A stretch of 31,943 nucleotides of DNA from DASXSB01 sp036506275 (GTDB lineage Bacteria > Methylomirabilota > Methylomirabilia > Rokubacteriales > CSP1-6). A model generated the notes under the pieces. The model was given only the letters and a program-made list of their open reading frames with translations, was not told the origin of the DNA and searched no databases. Position 1 is the first letter of the stretch, and each line of letters opens with the position of its first letter. Location of the stretch: positions 1-31,943 of the forward strand of contig DASXSB010000077.1 in the NCBI GenBank assembly GCA_036506275.1. Direction: 5' to 3'. A program made the translations under genes and the position numbers. This document shows, piece after piece, positions 6,717 through 14,049 of this stretch.

Positions 6717-8237
6717 ATGCCGAACGCCTGCGTCGCGTTCCTCGATCGCCACATCCGGGCCGGCCGCGGCGAGCGTCCCGCCATCGTCACACCGACGTCG
6801 GCGACCACGTACGGTGAGCTCGCCACCCGCGTGGCGCGCGCGGCGGGAGCGCTGCGCGCGCTCGGCGTCGAACCGGAGCAACGCGTGGCCCTCCTGCTCG
6901 GCGACGGACCGGAGTGGGCGACCGCGTTCTTCGCCGCGCTTCGGATCGGCGCCGTCGCGGTTCCGCTGAACACGCGGCTCGCGCGCGATGAGTGGGTGGC
7001 GATGCTCGACGACAGCCGCGCCAAGGTCCTCATCGCCGACGCGCCCCACGCCGTCGCCGTCGCCGCCGTGCGAGAGCGGCTGCCGGCGCTGCGCTGCATC
7101 GTCGGGGTCGGGGCGGGCGTCGCTCCGTCGTTCGCCTCGCTCATCGCGGACGCGAAAGCCGTCGAGGAGGCGGAGCCCGTCGGCGACGACGACATGGCGT
7201 TCTGGCTCTACACCTCGGGCACCACGGGCGCGCCCAAGGCCGCCATCCATCTCCATCGCGACCTCGGCGCTTGCCGGCACTACGGCGTCGAGGTGCTCGG
7301 GGCTCGCGACGACGACTGCGTGTTCGCCACCTCCAAGCTCTTCTTCGCGTACGCGCTCGGCAATGCGCTGCTGATCCCGCTCTTCGTCGGCGCGCGCACC
7401 GTGCTCCACCCGGCGTGGCCCGACCCGGAGACGACGGCGGCGGTGATGCGGCAGGCGCGGCCGACGCTCTTCTTTTCCGTCCCGACCTTCTACGCGCGCC
7501 TGCTGCGCGCCGATCTCCCGCGCGATACGTTCCGTTCGGTGCGGCATGCCGTCTCGGCGGGCGAGGCGCTTCCTGCCCAGATCGCGAAGGAGTGGCGGGA
7601 CCGGTTCGGGGTCGAGATCCTCGACGGCCTCGGCGCCACCGAGACGATCTTCATGGTCCTCTCGAATCGCCCGGGTGCGAGCCGGGCGGGCACGGTCGGC
7701 ACGCCGGTACCGGGGACGGAGGCGCGGTTGCTCGACGGCGAGGGACGCGAGGTGGCCGACGGAGAGCAGGGCGTGCTCCACGTGCGCACGCCGTCGGCGA
7801 GCACGGCGTACTGGCGCCGGCGAGATCAGTCGCGCCGCGCCTTCATCGGCGAGTGGTTCCGGACCGGCGACGTGTGTCGTCGCGACGCCGATGGCTACTA
7901 TCACCACTGCGCGCGGGAGGACGACCTCTTCAAGGTGGCGGGAATGTGGGTGGCGCCCGCCGACGTCGAAGCGGCGCTTCGGAGCCACCCGGACGTGGTG
8001 GACGCGGGCGTGATCGGGGCCGGAGACGACGGCGGCCTCCTGAAGCCGGTGGCGTTCGTGGTGCCGGCGCCCGCCGCCGGCAACGGCCTCGAAGAGGCGC
8101 TGAGCGCGCATGTGGCGCAGACCCTCGCCGCCCACCAGCGTCCGCGGCGCATCGTCCTCGTTCCGGAGCTGCCGCGCACCGCCACCGGCAAGCTCCAGCG
8201 CTACGTGCTCAAGCAGCGGGCGGCTTTGGAGCGATGA
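6717..8237 (+). CDS. Benzoate-CoA-ligase-like aryl/acyl-CoA synthetase
   Basis: A 506-residue ANL-superfamily adenylate-forming enzyme that activates a carboxylic acid with ATP and joins it to CoA. The P-loop-like AMP motif YTSGTTGAPKA lies near residue 165, the GLGATE motif (A5) near 305, GEWFRTGD (A7) near 380 and TATGKLQRY, with the catalytic Lys at about 492, at the end. The overall layout, including the FFAYALGNALLIPL segment after the first motif, is like benzoate/4-hydroxybenzoate-CoA ligases (BadA/BclA/HbaA type), which suggests an aromatic substrate. It is the first gene of a tight run ending in a ring-cleaving dioxygenase, and its stop overlaps the next start (ATGA). Substrate remains an inference from family and context. 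Confidence 0.88.
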   Translation: MPNACVAFLDRHIRAGRGERPAIVTPTSATTYGELATRVARAAGALRALGVEPEQRVALLLGDGPEWATAFFAALRIGAVAVPLNTRLARDEWVAMLDDSRAKVLIADAPHAVAVAAVRERLPALRCIVGVGAGVAPSFASLIADAKAVEEAEPVGDDDMAFWLYTSGTTGAPKAAIHLHRDLGACRHYGVEVLGARDDDCVFATSKLFFAYALGNALLIPLFVGARTVLHPAWPDPETTAAVMRQARPTLFFSVPTFYARLLRADLPRDTFRSVRHAVSAGEALPAQIAKEWRDRFGVEILDGLGATETIFMVLSNRPGASRAGTVGTPVPGTEARLLDGEGREVADGEQGVLHVRTPSASTAYWRRRDQSRRAFIGEWFRTGDVCRRDADGYYHHCAREDDLFKVAGMWVAPADVEAALRSHPDVVDAGVIGAGDDGGLLKPVAFVVPAPAAGNGLEEALSAHVAQTLAAHQRPRRIVLVPELPRTATGKLQRYVLKQRAALER

Positions 8238-9037
8238 CGCGCGCGTCGGCGGCACGGGGCAAGCGCGCGGAGCGGATGCCGATCGGGCGCGAGATCAAGT
8301 GGGGACGGTTCCGCGGTCTGCGGAAGTTCGAGACGCCGGGCGAGCTCCCATCCGGTTACGCGGACTTTCTGCTCAAGCTCCTGCACGTGCAGGCGTCGTC
8401 GGAGCTCATGTCGGTGCTCACCTTCCGCGACTACCTGGACCGGGCGCCCACCCTCGACGACCGCTGGACCCTGGCACGCGTGATCGCCGATGAGATGCGC
8501 CACGGCATGCAGGTGTGCCGGGTGCTCGAGACGTTCGGCGCCGCCGGACACGCGATCGTCCGGAGCTTGATGGCGATGCGCCTCGGAGAGGCGAAGCTCG
8601 ACACGTTCAACGAGCCGCTCGCCACGTGGGGCGATCTCCTCGCCTTCATGACCCTCATCGATCGCGTGGGCGACTTCCAGCTCCGGAACTTCGAGGAGTG
8701 CAGCTACGCTCCGCTGGCGCGGGCGATTCCGATGATGCTGCACGAGGAGCAGTTCCACGTCGCGGTGGGCGTGAACGGCCTGCGACGGATGGTGCACGAC
8801 CCCGACTACTACGGCACCCGCGACGAAGCGCAGGCGCTCGTCGACCGCTGGTACCCGATGGCGCTCGACATGTTCGGCCACTCGGGATCGGCGGCGAGCG
8901 CGCAGGCGATCGAGTGGGGCATCAAGAAGTGGGACAACGACGAGGTGCGGGCGATATACGTGGAGGAGGTCGGCCAGGTGATCCGCGATCTCGACCTCGT
9001 GGTGCCGCCCCCGGACCGCGCCCGGCGCGTTCGCTGA
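8234..9037 (+). CDS. PaaA-like di-iron oxygenase protein (first copy)
   Basis: A 267-residue helical protein of the PaaA/PaaC family, whose characterised PaaA uses a di-iron centre to epoxidise phenylacetyl-CoA. A full ligand set for a carboxylate-bridged di-iron site is visible: Glu57, the Glu87-x2-His90 pair (DEMRH), Glu154/155 (NFEEC) and Glu172-x2-His175 (EEQFH). Shared landmarks with PaaA include RAPTLDDRW, the helix after TWGDLL, and the C-terminal RWYPMALDMFG followed by WGIKKWDNDEVR. Translation is coupled to the CoA ligase (ATGA overlap) and to the thioesterase downstream (TGATG overlap). It is shorter than PaaA (about 310) because the C-terminal extension is missing. The substrate is probably the CoA thioester made by the preceding ligase; this is inferred. 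Confidence 0.85.
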   Translation: MTRASAARGKRAERMPIGREIKWGRFRGLRKFETPGELPSGYADFLLKLLHVQASSELMSVLTFRDYLDRAPTLDDRWTLARVIADEMRHGMQVCRVLETFGAAGHAIVRSLMAMRLGEAKLDTFNEPLATWGDLLAFMTLIDRVGDFQLRNFEECSYAPLARAIPMMLHEEQFHVAVGVNGLRRMVHDPDYYGTRDEAQALVDRWYPMALDMFGHSGSAASAQAIEWGIKKWDNDEVRAIYVEEVGQVIRDLDLVVPPPDRARRVR

Positions 9038-9462
9038 TGGCCGCCCACGTCACCGAGGTCCAGGTGCGCTGGGGTGACGTCGACCCCGCCGGCATCGTCT
9101 TCTACCCGCGCTTCTTCGAGTGGTACGACCTCGGCACGGAAACGCTGTTCGCCTCTCTCGACCTGCCGTGGCCGGAAATCTTTCCGCGCTACGCCATCGT
9201 CGGGGTGCCGATCGTCGAATCGGGATCACGATTCCTGGCGCCCGCGCGCTACGGAGACGTGCTCGCCATCCGGTCGCGTGTGGAGTGGGTGAAGGAGAAG
9301 ACCTTTCGCGTCGAGCACGAGATCGCGGTGAAAGGCGAGCTCGCCGCCAACGGATTCGAGATCCGGGCCTGGGTCGGTGCGCCCTCGTCGCCCGGCGGCC
9401 GCCTGCACGCGCGCTCCATCCCGGCCGAGGTCGCCGCCCGTCTCCGGGACGACGGGCGCTGA
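9037..9462 (+). CDS. 4-hydroxybenzoyl-CoA thioesterase-family hot-dog thioesterase
   Basis: A 141-residue single hot-dog-fold acyl-CoA thioesterase. The N-terminal active-site segment WGDVDPAGIVFYPRFFEWYD matches the Pseudomonas 4-hydroxybenzoyl-CoA thioesterase pattern, with Asp16 as the likely catalytic carboxylate. Members hydrolyse aromatic or short acyl-CoA esters. Its position between two di-iron oxygenase genes, with a one-base overlap of the upstream stop, suggests that it releases an oxygenated aromatic acid from CoA. It could instead clear dead-end CoA esters, a role proposed for PaaI in the phenylacetate pathway. Length is normal for the family (about 140). Confidence 0.87.
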   Translation: MAAHVTEVQVRWGDVDPAGIVFYPRFFEWYDLGTETLFASLDLPWPEIFPRYAIVGVPIVESGSRFLAPARYGDVLAIRSRVEWVKEKTFRVEHEIAVKGELAANGFEIRAWVGAPSSPGGRLHARSIPAEVAARLRDDGR

Positions 9463-9551
9463 GAAGACGGGCGATGAGCCCGGACGCTCTCCCGCGATGA
9501 CGACGCACCGCGGAGCCGTGGGCTCGCCGGCACCGGACGATTCGCGGGTAC

Positions 9552-9557
9552 TATAAG
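9552..9557 (+). promoter_or_regulatory. Possible internal -10 element
   Basis: TATAAG (5/6 to consensus) lies in the only sizeable gap of this block (9463-9610), 53 bases before the next ATG. No good -35 box is placed upstream, so an internal promoter is only a possibility. The gap also has a short CGGGC/GCCCG hairpin at 9468-9482. Confidence 0.25.
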
Positions 9558-9610
9558 GGCGCCCCGAAACCGGACGGACGAAAAGGGGCACGAAGAGGGG
9601 CGCACGAACG

Positions 9611-9931
9611 ATGGTGACACCGACTGAGCGCGACATCGTCGAGGAGATCCGCCAGGCCTACGACCGTGTCGGCATCACCCTCGATCGTCCCGCCACGTAC
9701 GGGACGTACTACCGGCTCCTCTGCACCGCGTGCGGCCGCATGCTCGGCAACGTGGGCGACAAGCTGCTGCCGGGCATGGCGAGCGCGCTCGTCGACGAGC
9801 AGTTCGACCTCTACGCGAGCGGATTGCTCGGCTGCGCGTGCGGCCACCAGCGGATCGTGACCGCCGCGCTCGACCCCGCCCGCGCCGCGGCCGCCGGCGC
9901 GAGGTACGACGGCGCGCGAGAGCGGTCATGA
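9611..9931 (+). CDS. Small putative zinc-binding protein, uncharacterised
   Basis: A 106-residue protein I do not recognise. Its centre has two metal-binding knuckles: CTACG (Cys38, Cys41) and CACGH (Cys75, Cys77, His79), separated by 33 residues, which could together bind one zinc or an iron. The N-terminal 25 residues are predicted helical and the C-terminal 25 are Ala/Arg-rich and probably flexible. A GAAGAGGGG stretch precedes the ATG. Its stop overlaps the start of the second PaaA-like gene (ATGA), so the two are likely co-translated. It could be an accessory or assembly subunit of that oxygenase, or a small electron carrier, but nothing in the sequence proves either. It shows no obvious similarity to PaaB or PaaD by eye. 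Confidence 0.7.
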   Translation: MVTPTERDIVEEIRQAYDRVGITLDRPATYGTYYRLLCTACGRMLGNVGDKLLPGMASALVDEQFDLYASGLLGCACGHQRIVTAALDPARAAAAGARYDGARERS

Positions 9932-10758
9932 GCGACCTCGACGTCATCCGCGACGCCGAAGAACGCGGGCGCACGGAGCTGTGGCCGTTCTGGCGCCGCG
10001 CGTACGCGGACGGCGACCCGCTCCCGGCGTTCACGTGTCGGGTGAGCCGGCCTCGCCATCGCTTCGACGAGGGCGATCCGCTTCCCGAGGAATACCGCGG
10101 CCTCCTCTTGAAGATGCTGCGGCACGAAGGCGAGCGCGCCGGCAACAAGAGCTTCCTCGGATTCATGGCGACGTGTCTCGATCTCGCCGAAGCGCTGTTT
10201 CCGACGCAGGAGATGAAGGTGCTGAAGGCGGAGTACCTCGCCGAGGAGCTGAAGCACGCGATCATGTTCCATCGCCTCGCCGTCGGGCTCCAGCACGACT
10301 TCGCCCTCCGCGACGTGCCCTATGCGCACTACGCCTTCCACCTGCCGCGGGAGACGTGGGCGGACGATGCGTTCTTCCACTTCTTCGTGGATCTGAACGG
10401 TGCCTTCCACGCGCGGGACTGGCGCGAGTCGAGCTACGTCCCGCTCGCCAAGATGTCGGCCACCGTGGAACGTGACGAGCTCGGCCACTCCGAGATGGGC
10501 TACTACTTCCTGATCCAGATCTGCGGGGAGAGGAAGGGCAAGGCGCTCGTGCAGCATCTCCTCGGCAAGTGGTATCCGGCCGCGCTCGACATGTTCGGCC
10601 GGTCCGATTCGCCGAACGCGCCGAAGTTCATCCAGTGGGGCCTGAAGAGCGTGGACAACGCGGAGATCCGCGGCCTCTACAAGGCGTACGTCGATCGGAA
10701 GCTCCGCGCGCTCGATCTCGAGCTGCCGGATGAGCGGCGTAATCGCCGCTTCCTCTGA
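9928..10758 (+). CDS. PaaA-like di-iron oxygenase protein (second copy)
   Basis: A 276-residue paralogue of the 8234-9037 product. It also has a complete predicted di-iron ligand set: Glu69 (or Glu67), Glu107-x2-His110 (EELKH), Glu167 (RESSY) and Glu184-x2-His187 (DELGH). The C-terminal KWYPAALDMFGRSDS and WGLKSVDNAEIR blocks match the first copy closely, while the N-terminal half is quite different. In the PaaA-PaaC complex the PaaC chain has a structural role; here both chains look metal-competent, so they may be two enzymes, or a catalytic pair of a different kind. The start at ATG 9928 overlaps the stop of the small zinc protein. Another possibility for this di-iron fold is N-oxygenation rather than ring attack. 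Confidence 0.82.
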   Translation: MSDLDVIRDAEERGRTELWPFWRRAYADGDPLPAFTCRVSRPRHRFDEGDPLPEEYRGLLLKMLRHEGERAGNKSFLGFMATCLDLAEALFPTQEMKVLKAEYLAEELKHAIMFHRLAVGLQHDFALRDVPYAHYAFHLPRETWADDAFFHFFVDLNGAFHARDWRESSYVPLAKMSATVERDELGHSEMGYYFLIQICGERKGKALVQHLLGKWYPAALDMFGRSDSPNAPKFIQWGLKSVDNAEIRGLYKAYVDRKLRALDLELPDERRNRRFL

Positions 10759-10765
10759 TCACCGC

Positions 10766-10966
10766 ATGGACTTCCGGCACATCGAGCTGACCGACCTGCT
10801 GTCGGAGGCGCTCATCGCCGTCGAAGCCGGTGACCGTGTGCGCGCCGAAACCGCGCTCCGCCGCGCCCTGCGCTGGGTGGAAGCCGACTGGCTCGCCACG
10901 CCGTCCGATGCGCCCGCTTCCACCGCGTCGACGGCGCTCGCGCACGACGACGACGAGGAGGACTGA
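10766..10966 (+). CDS. Small acidic-tailed protein, uncharacterised
   Basis: A 66-residue open frame between the second PaaA-like gene and the dioxygenase. It has a helical, amphipathic first 45 residues (DFRHIELTDLLSEALIAVEA and following, then RRALRWVEADWL) and ends in a run of acidic residues (DDDEED). An in-frame ATG at 10730 would make 78 residues but overlap the upstream gene by 29 bases; 10766 is preferred although no clear ribosome site precedes either. The codon pattern is like the neighbouring genes, and it fills a space that would otherwise be empty in a tightly packed operon. I recognise no family; a small accessory subunit is one possibility. Confidence 0.55.
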   Translation: MDFRHIELTDLLSEALIAVEAGDRVRAETALRRALRWVEADWLATPSDAPASTASTALAHDDDEED

Positions 10967-10971
10967 CGGCG

Positions 10972-11832
10972 ATGGGCGAGCTCGCCGGCGTCTATCTCTC
11001 GGTCCACACGCCCCGGTATTGCACGTACGAGGCGGCCTTCGCGGGGAAGGTCGCGCACCCCGATTTCAGGAGCGTTCGCGACGGGCTCGTGGCCCAGGGC
11101 GAGGCGGTCGCCGCCGCCGGGCTCGACGTGCTCATCGTCAACTCCTGCCATCTCGTGGCGACATTTCCGGTGGTGGTGGACGGCACCCCGCGCCACCGCG
11201 GTGTGCTCACGGCGCAGGAGGCGCCGGAGCTGATCCACGGCGTCGCGTACGATTTTCCCGGCGACTACGAGCTGGCCTCGGAGATCGTCGCGCGCGGCAC
11301 GGCGGCCGGCCTCCCGTGCACGCTCGCCAACGACGTGCACTATCCGCTCGACTACGGAACCGTCATGCCGATGGTGTGTTATCTCGACAGGGCGCAGCGG
11401 ATTCCGGTCATCCCCATGTCCGTGTGCCTCGCCAGCGATCTCACGGAAGCGTTCAGGTGGGGGCGGATCCTCGTGGACGCGGTCATGGCGAGTGACCGTC
11501 GCGCCGGTTTCGTGGCGAGCGGCAGCGTTTCGCACAAGCTCGTGCGCGGACCCGAGAAGTGGCCGGGGCCCGAGGAGCAGGAGCTCGATCACCGCTTCGC
11601 GAAGCTTCTCGCCGGCGGCGACTACGACGCGCTCTGGAAATGGTTCCCGGAATACGCGGAGGCGGCGGAGCCGGAGATGGGCGGGCGGCATCTGGCGACC
11701 ATGCTGGGCGCGCTCCTCGCATCCGGCGGACGCTACGCGGCCACCGTCCACGCCTACGGACCGTCGTCGGGCAGCGGGAATTACGTGATCTCGCTCGCGC
11801 GTGGCGAACGCGGGGAGAATGAGTGGCACTGA
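10972..11832 (+). CDS. LigB-type (class III) extradiol ring-cleavage dioxygenase
   Basis: A 286-residue non-haem Fe(II) dioxygenase of the LigB superfamily, which opens catecholic, protocatechuic, aminophenolic or related rings. The active-site pattern looks complete: His12 (SVHTPR) and His60 (NSCHLV) as iron ligands, an acidic ligand in AEPEMGGRH (Glu233 or Glu235), and His188 (SGSVSHKL) as the probable acid-base. His123 (NDVHYPLDYGT) is also conserved in the family. AGGAGGA at 10956-10962 gives a good ribosome site for ATG 10972. As the last enzyme of the block it would cleave the ring that the earlier genes activate and hydroxylate. Members of this fold can also have non-dioxygenase roles (MEMO-like), but the retained ligands argue for catalysis. 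Confidence 0.82.
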   Translation: MGELAGVYLSVHTPRYCTYEAAFAGKVAHPDFRSVRDGLVAQGEAVAAAGLDVLIVNSCHLVATFPVVVDGTPRHRGVLTAQEAPELIHGVAYDFPGDYELASEIVARGTAAGLPCTLANDVHYPLDYGTVMPMVCYLDRAQRIPVIPMSVCLASDLTEAFRWGRILVDAVMASDRRAGFVASGSVSHKLVRGPEKWPGPEEQELDHRFAKLLAGGDYDALWKWFPEYAEAAEPEMGGRHLATMLGALLASGGRYAATVHAYGPSSGSGNYVISLARGERGENEWH

Positions 11833-11837
11833 AACGT

Positions 11838-11857
11838 ACTTTCCGGTCGCCGAAAGT
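11838..11857. promoter_or_regulatory. Short inverted repeat upstream of the binding-protein gene
   Basis: ACTTTC (11838-11843) and GAAAGT (11852-11857) are separated by 8 bases. They lie in the 80-base gap between the dioxygenase and the binding-protein gene. It could be an operator for the transporter operon; no clear promoter boxes accompany it. Confidence 0.3.
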
Positions 11858-11912
11858 CAGTGTAGTCTTGAGAACCCCTGAACCCACGACGTCGGCCAGC
11901 CAGGAGGCAGGT

Positions 11913-13127
11913 ATGCGCGCTTTGACCCGTCGTCAGTTCGTCGCAGGTACGTCGGCCGCGGCGGCCGCGGTGGCCGCCGGCCCCTGGGTGCCGCGCGGTC
12001 ACGCTCAGGGCGGCCCCGTGAAGATCGGCCTCGTGCTGCCCTACACCGGCGTCTACGCGGTACTCGGGGAGTCGATCACGCAGGCGATGGAGCTGGTGTT
12101 CGCGCGCGAGAACTGGACGGTGGCCGGGCGCAAGATCGAGATGATCAAGGAAGACGACGAGATGAAGCCGCCGGTGGGCATCCGCAAGACGGAGAAGCTC
12201 ATCGACTCCGACAAGGTCGACATCCTCACCGGGCCCGTGCACAGCGGCATCCTGATGGGCATGCGCGACAAGGTCCACAGCTCGAAGACGATCCTGATCG
12301 TCTCCAACGCGGGCGCGGACGCCATCAGCCGCGACCGCTGCTCGAAGTGGATCTTCCGCGCGTCCTTCTCGAACTGGCAGCCGAACGCGCCCATGGGGCC
12401 GTGGATCGCGAACCACGTCTCCAAGGAAGTCTTCATCGCAGCCCCGAACTACCAGGCGGGCAAGGATCAGCTCGGCGCCTTCAAGGAAACGTTCGTCCCC
12501 GCCGGCGGCAAGATCATCGGCGAGGACTACCCGAAGCTCGGCGAGACGGACTACGCGCCGTATCTCACGAAGATCCGCCAGTCCGGAGCGAAGGCGGTGT
12601 ACGCGTTCTTCTCCGGCAGCGATGCCGTGAACTTCGTGAAGCAGTACGACCAGTTCGGGCTGAAGCAGCAGGTGAAGCTCACCGGCGCCGGTTTCCTCGT
12701 GGAGCCGGACGTGCTGCCCGGACAGGGCCAGTCCGCCCTCGGCGTCATCAGCGGCCACTTCTACACGCCGCTCCTCGACAACCCGGTGAACCAGCGCTTC
12801 GTGAAGGAGTTCAAGGAGAAGTACGGCGGCAAGATGCCGGACGGCTTCGCCTGCCAGGGCTACGACACAGCGGAGACCATCGTGCGCGCGCTCAAGGCGG
12901 TGAACGGCAACACGCAGGACAAGGAGAAGCTCGTCGCCGTCATCGAGAAGATGGACTTCGAGAGCCCGCGCGGGCACTTCCGTTTCGATCCGAAGACGCA
13001 CAACGTGATCCAGCCGTTCATCTACGTGCGCGAGGTCAAGGAGGTCGCGGGCGGCCTCAACAACGTGGTGATCGACAAGATCGCCAACGTCGCCGATCCC
13101 GGCACCGGCTGCACGTTGCCGGCCTAG
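11913..13127 (+). CDS. livK: LIV-type ABC transporter substrate-binding protein, Tat-exported
   Basis: A 404-residue periplasmic binding protein of the branched-chain amino acid/LivK group (type I periplasmic fold). The signal peptide has a twin-arginine motif (LTRRQFVAG, residues 4-12), then an alanine-rich hydrophobic core and a GHAQ cleavage region, so the protein is probably exported folded by Tat. The mature domain starts VKIGLVLPYTGVYAVLGES, typical of the family. CAGGAGG at 11901-11907 sets the start at ATG 11913; an in-frame ATG at 11823 overlaps the dioxygenase and lacks a signal peptide. Relatives bind amino acids, amides or aromatic acids. The position directly after an aromatic-type enzyme block makes an aromatic acid a reasonable guess, no more. 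It is followed by a strong hairpin, then its permease genes. Confidence 0.9.
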   Translation: MRALTRRQFVAGTSAAAAAVAAGPWVPRGHAQGGPVKIGLVLPYTGVYAVLGESITQAMELVFARENWTVAGRKIEMIKEDDEMKPPVGIRKTEKLIDSDKVDILTGPVHSGILMGMRDKVHSSKTILIVSNAGADAISRDRCSKWIFRASFSNWQPNAPMGPWIANHVSKEVFIAAPNYQAGKDQLGAFKETFVPAGGKIIGEDYPKLGETDYAPYLTKIRQSGAKAVYAFFSGSDAVNFVKQYDQFGLKQQVKLTGAGFLVEPDVLPGQGQSALGVISGHFYTPLLDNPVNQRFVKEFKEKYGGKMPDGFACQGYDTAETIVRALKAVNGNTQDKEKLVAVIEKMDFESPRGHFRFDPKTHNVIQPFIYVREVKEVAGGLNNVVIDKIANVADPGTGCTLPA

Positions 13128-13131
13128 CGGA

Positions 13132-13166
13132 GCGACGGGGGCGGGGAATCGCCCCGCTCCCGTCGC
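13132..13166 (+). terminator. Long hairpin between binding-protein and permease genes
   Basis: A 15-base stem, 13132-13146 with 13152-13166, has one G-U wobble and a 5-base loop. It starts four bases after the livK stop. With no T-run it is more likely an mRNA-stabilising or partial-termination element that keeps binding-protein output above permease output, as is common in such operons. Confidence 0.6.
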
Positions 13167-13176
13167 CTCTCCTCCC

Positions 13177-14049
13177 GTGCCCACCCTCGCCGACGTCTTC
13201 GCGCAGACGCTGAACGGTCTCTCCTACGGGATTCTCCTCTTTCTCCTCTCCGTCGGCCTCACGCTGATCTTCGGCATGCTCGACGTGGTGAACCTCGCGC
13301 ACGGCTCCTTCTACATGCTGGGCGCCTACGCCGGTCTCAGCCTCATCGCCGCCACCGGGAATTTCTGGGTCGCGCTCCTGGCGGCGCCGGTCGTCGTCGG
13401 TGGCGTCGGCATGCTCGTGGAGCGGACGTGCCTGCGTCCGCTGTACCGCCGGCCACCGCTCGATCAGATCCTCCTCACGTTCGGCTTCATCTATCTCTTC
13501 GAGGACGTCGTGAAGTGGGTCTGGGGCGGGCGCATCCGCTCCATCCCATCGCCCGCGCTCTTCTCGGGTTCGGTGACGCTCTTCGGCGCCACCATCCCGT
13601 CCTACCGCCTCTTCGTCATCGTCTTCGGCCTGGTGGTGGCGGTCGCCGTGTGGCTGCTCATCGAGCGCACCCGTCTCGGCTCGATCATCCGAGCCGGCGT
13701 CTTCGACGCCGAGATGACGGCGGGGCTCGGCATCAACGTCCATCGCGTGTTCACGGGCGTGTTCGGGTTCGGCGCCGCCCTCGCTGCGCTGTCCGGGGTG
13801 ATCGCGGGGCCGATCCAGTCCGCATACCCGGCCATGGGCACGGAGATCCTCGTGCGCACGCTCATCGTGGTGGTGGTGGGCGGGCTCGGCAGCTTGAAGG
13901 GCTCCCTCGCGGGGAGCCTCATCATCGGCCAGGCGGAGACGTTCGGGAAGGCGTGGCTGCCCGACACCGCCATGTTCATCATCTACGTGGTGATGGCGCT
14001 CGTCGTGCTCCTGCGACCGCAGGGACTGTTCGGCCGCCCCCTCCGATGA
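13177..14049 (+). CDS. livH: LIV-type ABC transporter permease, LivH
   Basis: A 290-residue inner-membrane permease with about eight transmembrane helices. Typical LivH landmarks are LNGLSYGILLFLLSVGLTLI, FGMLDVVNLAHGSFYMLGAY, and the EAA-like cytoplasmic loop around GINVHRVF, ending LLRPQGLFG. The start is GTG 13177, ten bases after the hairpin. Its stop overlaps the start of livM (ATGA). It forms the translocation channel with LivM, energised by LivG and LivF. Confidence 0.92.
   Translation: MPTLADVFAQTLNGLSYGILLFLLSVGLTLIFGMLDVVNLAHGSFYMLGAYAGLSLIAATGNFWVALLAAPVVVGGVGMLVERTCLRPLYRRPPLDQILLTFGFIYLFEDVVKWVWGGRIRSIPSPALFSGSVTLFGATIPSYRLFVIVFGLVVAVAVWLLIERTRLGSIIRAGVFDAEMTAGLGINVHRVFTGVFGFGAALAALSGVIAGPIQSAYPAMGTEILVRTLIVVVVGGLGSLKGSLAGSLIIGQAETFGKAWLPDTAMFIIYVVMALVVLLRPQGLFGRPLR

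Noticed and set aside
8234..9037. BoxB (benzoyl-CoA epoxidase) assignment for the di-iron protein
   Set aside because: BoxB is much longer (about 470 residues); landmarks such as RAPTL and WYPMALDMFG match PaaA better.
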